Origin: Leuconostocaceae bacterium ESL0723
GTDB lineage: Bacteria; Bacillota; Bacilli; Lactobacillales; Lactobacillaceae
Reading direction: 5' to 3'
DNA length: 64,000 bases
NCBI GenBank assembly: GCA_029392055.1
Contig: CP113928.1
Location: forward strand, 1,114,501 to 1,178,500
How positions within the stretch are numbered: position 1 is the first letter of the stretch; each line of letters opens with the position of its first letter. The notes beneath the pieces were generated by a model. The model worked only from the letters and a program-made list of their open reading frames with translations. It was not told where the DNA came from and did not search any database. This document shows positions 62,544 to 64,000 of this stretch, piece after piece. Made by a program: the position numbers and the translations under genes.

Positions 62544-63240
62544 AATTTTCCGGGTGGTCCTCATCAGGATGCTGGGCTAACCAGTTCATTTCGGCCTGGG
62601 TTTTACGCAGGTAGTTCGGGGTGAAATCAGCCAAGTCGGCCACCGGCTGCCCCTGGTAACCCAGGGTGACAATCCCCTGCCCATTGGGGAGACTATCTTC
62701 GGGACTTAAAATTACTGGGTCTGGCTTCAGGCCGGCCTGCTCAAAACGTTCTTTGAAGTTCTGGCCATCACCAATCACGGTGACCTGGCCAGGATGGGCA
62801 TGTAACCAGCTCAAAATCTGAGCAATGGGATAGTGCTCGTCAGGCAGCTTTGCCTGACCGTCCTGGTAAATCCCAGCAAAGACATTGTTGTTCCGGGCGT
62901 CAAAGAGGGGCAGGACATAGCCGTCCCCTGGGACCTGCTCGGCTAAGATGGCCAGGCTAGAAACATCTACCAAGGGAACTTTTAAGGTGTCGGCTAAGAC
63001 CTTAGCCACCGTCAGGCCAATCCGCAGGCCGGTAAAAGAACCGGGACCTTCAGCTACCACCAATCGGTCCAGGTCCTTTAACTGCCAACCCTGCCGCTTT
63101 AAAACTTCCTGAATCGCGGGTAGGAGCTCAACGGAGTGATTGCGGGCCACGTTGGTTTGATAAGTTTGGACCAGGTGCTGGTCTTCGGCCAGACTGACAG
63201 TCATCGCCTGGTTACTGGTATCAAAAGCAAGAATCTTCAT
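62527..63240 (-). CDS. tsaB: t6A biosynthesis dimerisation protein TsaB
   Basis: A 237-residue TsaB, the partner of TsaD and TsaE in t6A synthesis. MKILAFDTSNQAMTVSL at the start, the HSVELLPAI stretch and VAEGPGSFTGLRIGLTVAK (about 69-87) are the family signature. I start at the ATG at 63240; upstream in-frame codons have no better SD. First gene of the tsaB-GNAT-rimI-tsaD unit. Confidence 0.93.
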   Translation of the reverse strand: MKILAFDTSNQAMTVSLAEDQHLVQTYQTNVARNHSVELLPAIQEVLKRQGWQLKDLDRLVVAEGPGSFTGLRIGLTVAKVLADTLKVPLVDVSSLAILAEQVPGDGYVLPLFDARNNNVFAGIYQDGQAKLPDEHYPIAQILSWLHAHPGQVTVIGDGQNFKERFEQAGLKPDPVILSPEDSLPNGQGIVTLGYQGQPVADLADFTPNYLRKTQAEMNWLAQHPDEDHPENYVFEV

Positions 63241-63282
63241 AATTTCCATTCTACCACAGGGGTTTTGGCCCTCTGGGTCCAA

Positions 63283-63303
63283 TAAAAAAAGCCGTTAAAC
63301 GGC
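63283..63303 (-). terminator. Terminator of ptsH
   Basis: GCCGTT (63291-63296) and AACGGC (63298-63303) with a one-base loop centre, followed on the minus strand by seven T. It ends the ptsH transcript before tsaB. Confidence 0.82.
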
Positions 63304-63316
63304 ATTTAATTTAAGT

Positions 63317-63586
63317 TTACTTGGCCAGACCTTCGTCTTGCATCACCTTGGTGATGGCATCGATGGCTTCCTTCTCGTCCTTGCCATCGGCCTTGATTGT
63401 CACTTCGGCACCGTGGCCGACACCCAGTGACATCACACCCATGATGGACTTCAGGTTAACTTCTTTACCCTGGTATGACAGGGTTACATCAGAAACAAAT
63501 TTGGAAGCGGCCTGGACCAGCAAAGTTGCAGGGCGGGCATGGATACCCGTTTCAGCGATAATTTTAAATTCCTTCGTTTCCGCCAT
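63317..63586 (-). CDS. ptsH: Phosphocarrier protein HPr
   Basis: An 89-residue HPr. The phosphotransfer histidine lies in [12 protein letters not shown] (His about 16) and the regulatory serine in [12 protein letters not shown] (Ser about 47), which HPr kinase modifies for CcpA-dependent catabolite control. SD AAGGAG. Normally ptsI (enzyme I) follows directly; here a terminator and tsaB follow, so the gene is monocistronic. Both phosphorylation sites are intact, so it is functional HPr. Confidence 0.96.
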   Translation of the reverse strand: MAETKEFKIIAETGIHARPATLLVQAASKFVSDVTLSYQGKEVNLKSIMGVMSLGVGHGAEVTIKADGKDEKEAIDAITKVMQDEGLAK

Positions 63587-63625
63587 GGATATAATCTCCT
63601 TAGATGAGTACTATTTACAATTCTT

Positions 63626-63654
63626 AGTTTATCAAAGCGCTTACAAAATATCAA
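63626..63654 (-). promoter_or_regulatory. ptsH promoter with cre-like site filling the spacer
   Basis: TTGATA (63649-63654), 17 bases, TAAACT (63626-63631) on the minus strand. The spacer holds TTGTAAGCGCTTTGA (63632-63646), one mismatch from the cre consensus WTGNAANCGNWNNCW. CcpA bound here would repress initiation. Confidence 0.7.
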
Positions 63655-63698
63655 ATATAAATCTGGACTAGCCCCATCATATCAAGGAAAACCGGGCC

Positions 63699-63998
63699 TT
63701 AATCCGCCTGAAAAAATTGGTTACCGCTCGCCTTGGCTAACCGGTTATTATAGGCCCTACCCAGACCGATTTCCGGCAGGCGTTCGACATAAATTCGCTG
63801 CACATCACCCTGATCATCAAAGTAACGCAGGCCGGCAAAAAGTTGCTCACTGGCACTTTGATAGTCCTTACCCAGTGACCAGGTTTTTGTCTGGCCAGCC
63901 GGTAGCTGGGCCAGGGTGTCGTCTAGGGCCATGACGGCATCACTGCCCTGCAAAGCCTTGGCCAGTTCGCCGGCATCTAGTGGATCAAACATCACGAC
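63699..63998 (-). CDS. Probable threonylcarbamoyl-AMP synthase (TsaC/Sua5), C-terminal end
   Basis: The last about 100 residues of a gene that enters from the right edge; the frame is open to the window end. SASEQLFAGLRYFDDQGDVQ, RIYVERLPEIGLGRAYNNRL and the AKASG end resemble the C-terminal regulatory domain of Sua5/YwlC, which makes threonylcarbamoyl-AMP, the donor used by TsaD/TsaB. Nearness to tsaB and tsaD supports this. The catalytic YrdC domain is outside the window, so the call cannot be checked here. Confidence 0.65.
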   Translation of the reverse strand, partial: VVMFDPLDAGELAKALQGSDAVMALDDTLAQLPAGQTKTWSLGKDYQSASEQLFAGLRYFDDQGDVQRIYVERLPEIGLGRAYNNRLAKASGNQFFQAD

Positions 63999-64000
63999 CG

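Overview
The window looks like chromosomal DNA of a low-to-medium G+C Firmicute of the Lactobacillaceae (lactic acid bacteria). The grounds are family-level: the block divIC-tilS-hprT-ftsH-hslO-lysS, CIRCE-controlled groES-groEL next to rex and tsaD, T-box, lysine and manganese riboswitches, the acetylase branch of lysine synthesis, HPr with both phosphorylation sites, and strong AGGAGG ribosome binding sites. The species cannot be fixed from the sequence. There are no IS elements, CRISPR arrays or phage genes, and no rRNA.

Layout. 1-4.4 kb: the 5' part of coiA, then a glutamine-type ABC transporter in which one ATPase lies between two fused binding-protein/permease paralogues. 4.5-8.8 kb: a Gtf3-like glycosyltransferase read from a promoter that appears to give a leaderless message, and a P2A ATPase plus a small partner gene behind a yybP-ykoY (Mn2+) riboswitch. 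8.9-13.4 kb: a methionine T-box operon (metQ, an M20 dipeptidase, metN, metI). 13.4-20.8 kb: a GntR/UTRA regulator, tRNA-Gln, the lysine-riboswitch operon lysA-dapH-(N-acetyl-DAP deacetylase)-dapA-dapB, and divergent dapF. 20.8-23.6 kb: a DUF1304 protein preceded by a 17-codon ORF, and a PadR/MFS efflux pair.

23.6-32.1 kb is the accessory island and the most interesting part. Two complete but dissimilar circular-bacteriocin-type loci lie in tandem on the minus strand, each with a precursor, a large membrane protein, a SpoIIM/DUF95-like protein and an ABC ATPase. A divergent TetR/YhgE-like pair separates them. The second locus ends in a 55-residue hydrophobic, Lys-ending ORF that fits a dedicated immunity peptide.

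32.2-37.8 kb: glutathione peroxidase, hypothetical genes, a DUF5067 protein, an alpha/beta hydrolase, tRNA-Thr, a YczE-type membrane protein, and an MFS transporter bracketed by two identical tRNA-Asn genes. 37.9-49.4 kb: the conserved housekeeping run lysS-hslO-ftsH-hprT-tilS-divIC-rqcP-mfd-pth. Its Hsp33 (HslO) has lost all four zinc-binding cysteines. 49.5-64 kb: a CBS-domain protein, a GT-C membrane glycosyltransferase, a UbiA prenyltransferase with DUF421/DUF3290 proteins, groES-groEL, a nitroreductase divergent from an aromatic-acid-exporter-like gene, HAD and FemX-like enzymes, rex, the t6A genes tsaD-rimI-GNAT-tsaB, ptsH with a cre site inside its promoter and no ptsI beside it, and the 3' end of a probable tsaC/sua5 gene.

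Starts were moved from the longest ORF to an internal codon wherever a Shine-Dalgarno (SD) sequence or gene overlap favoured it; each case is stated in the entry.
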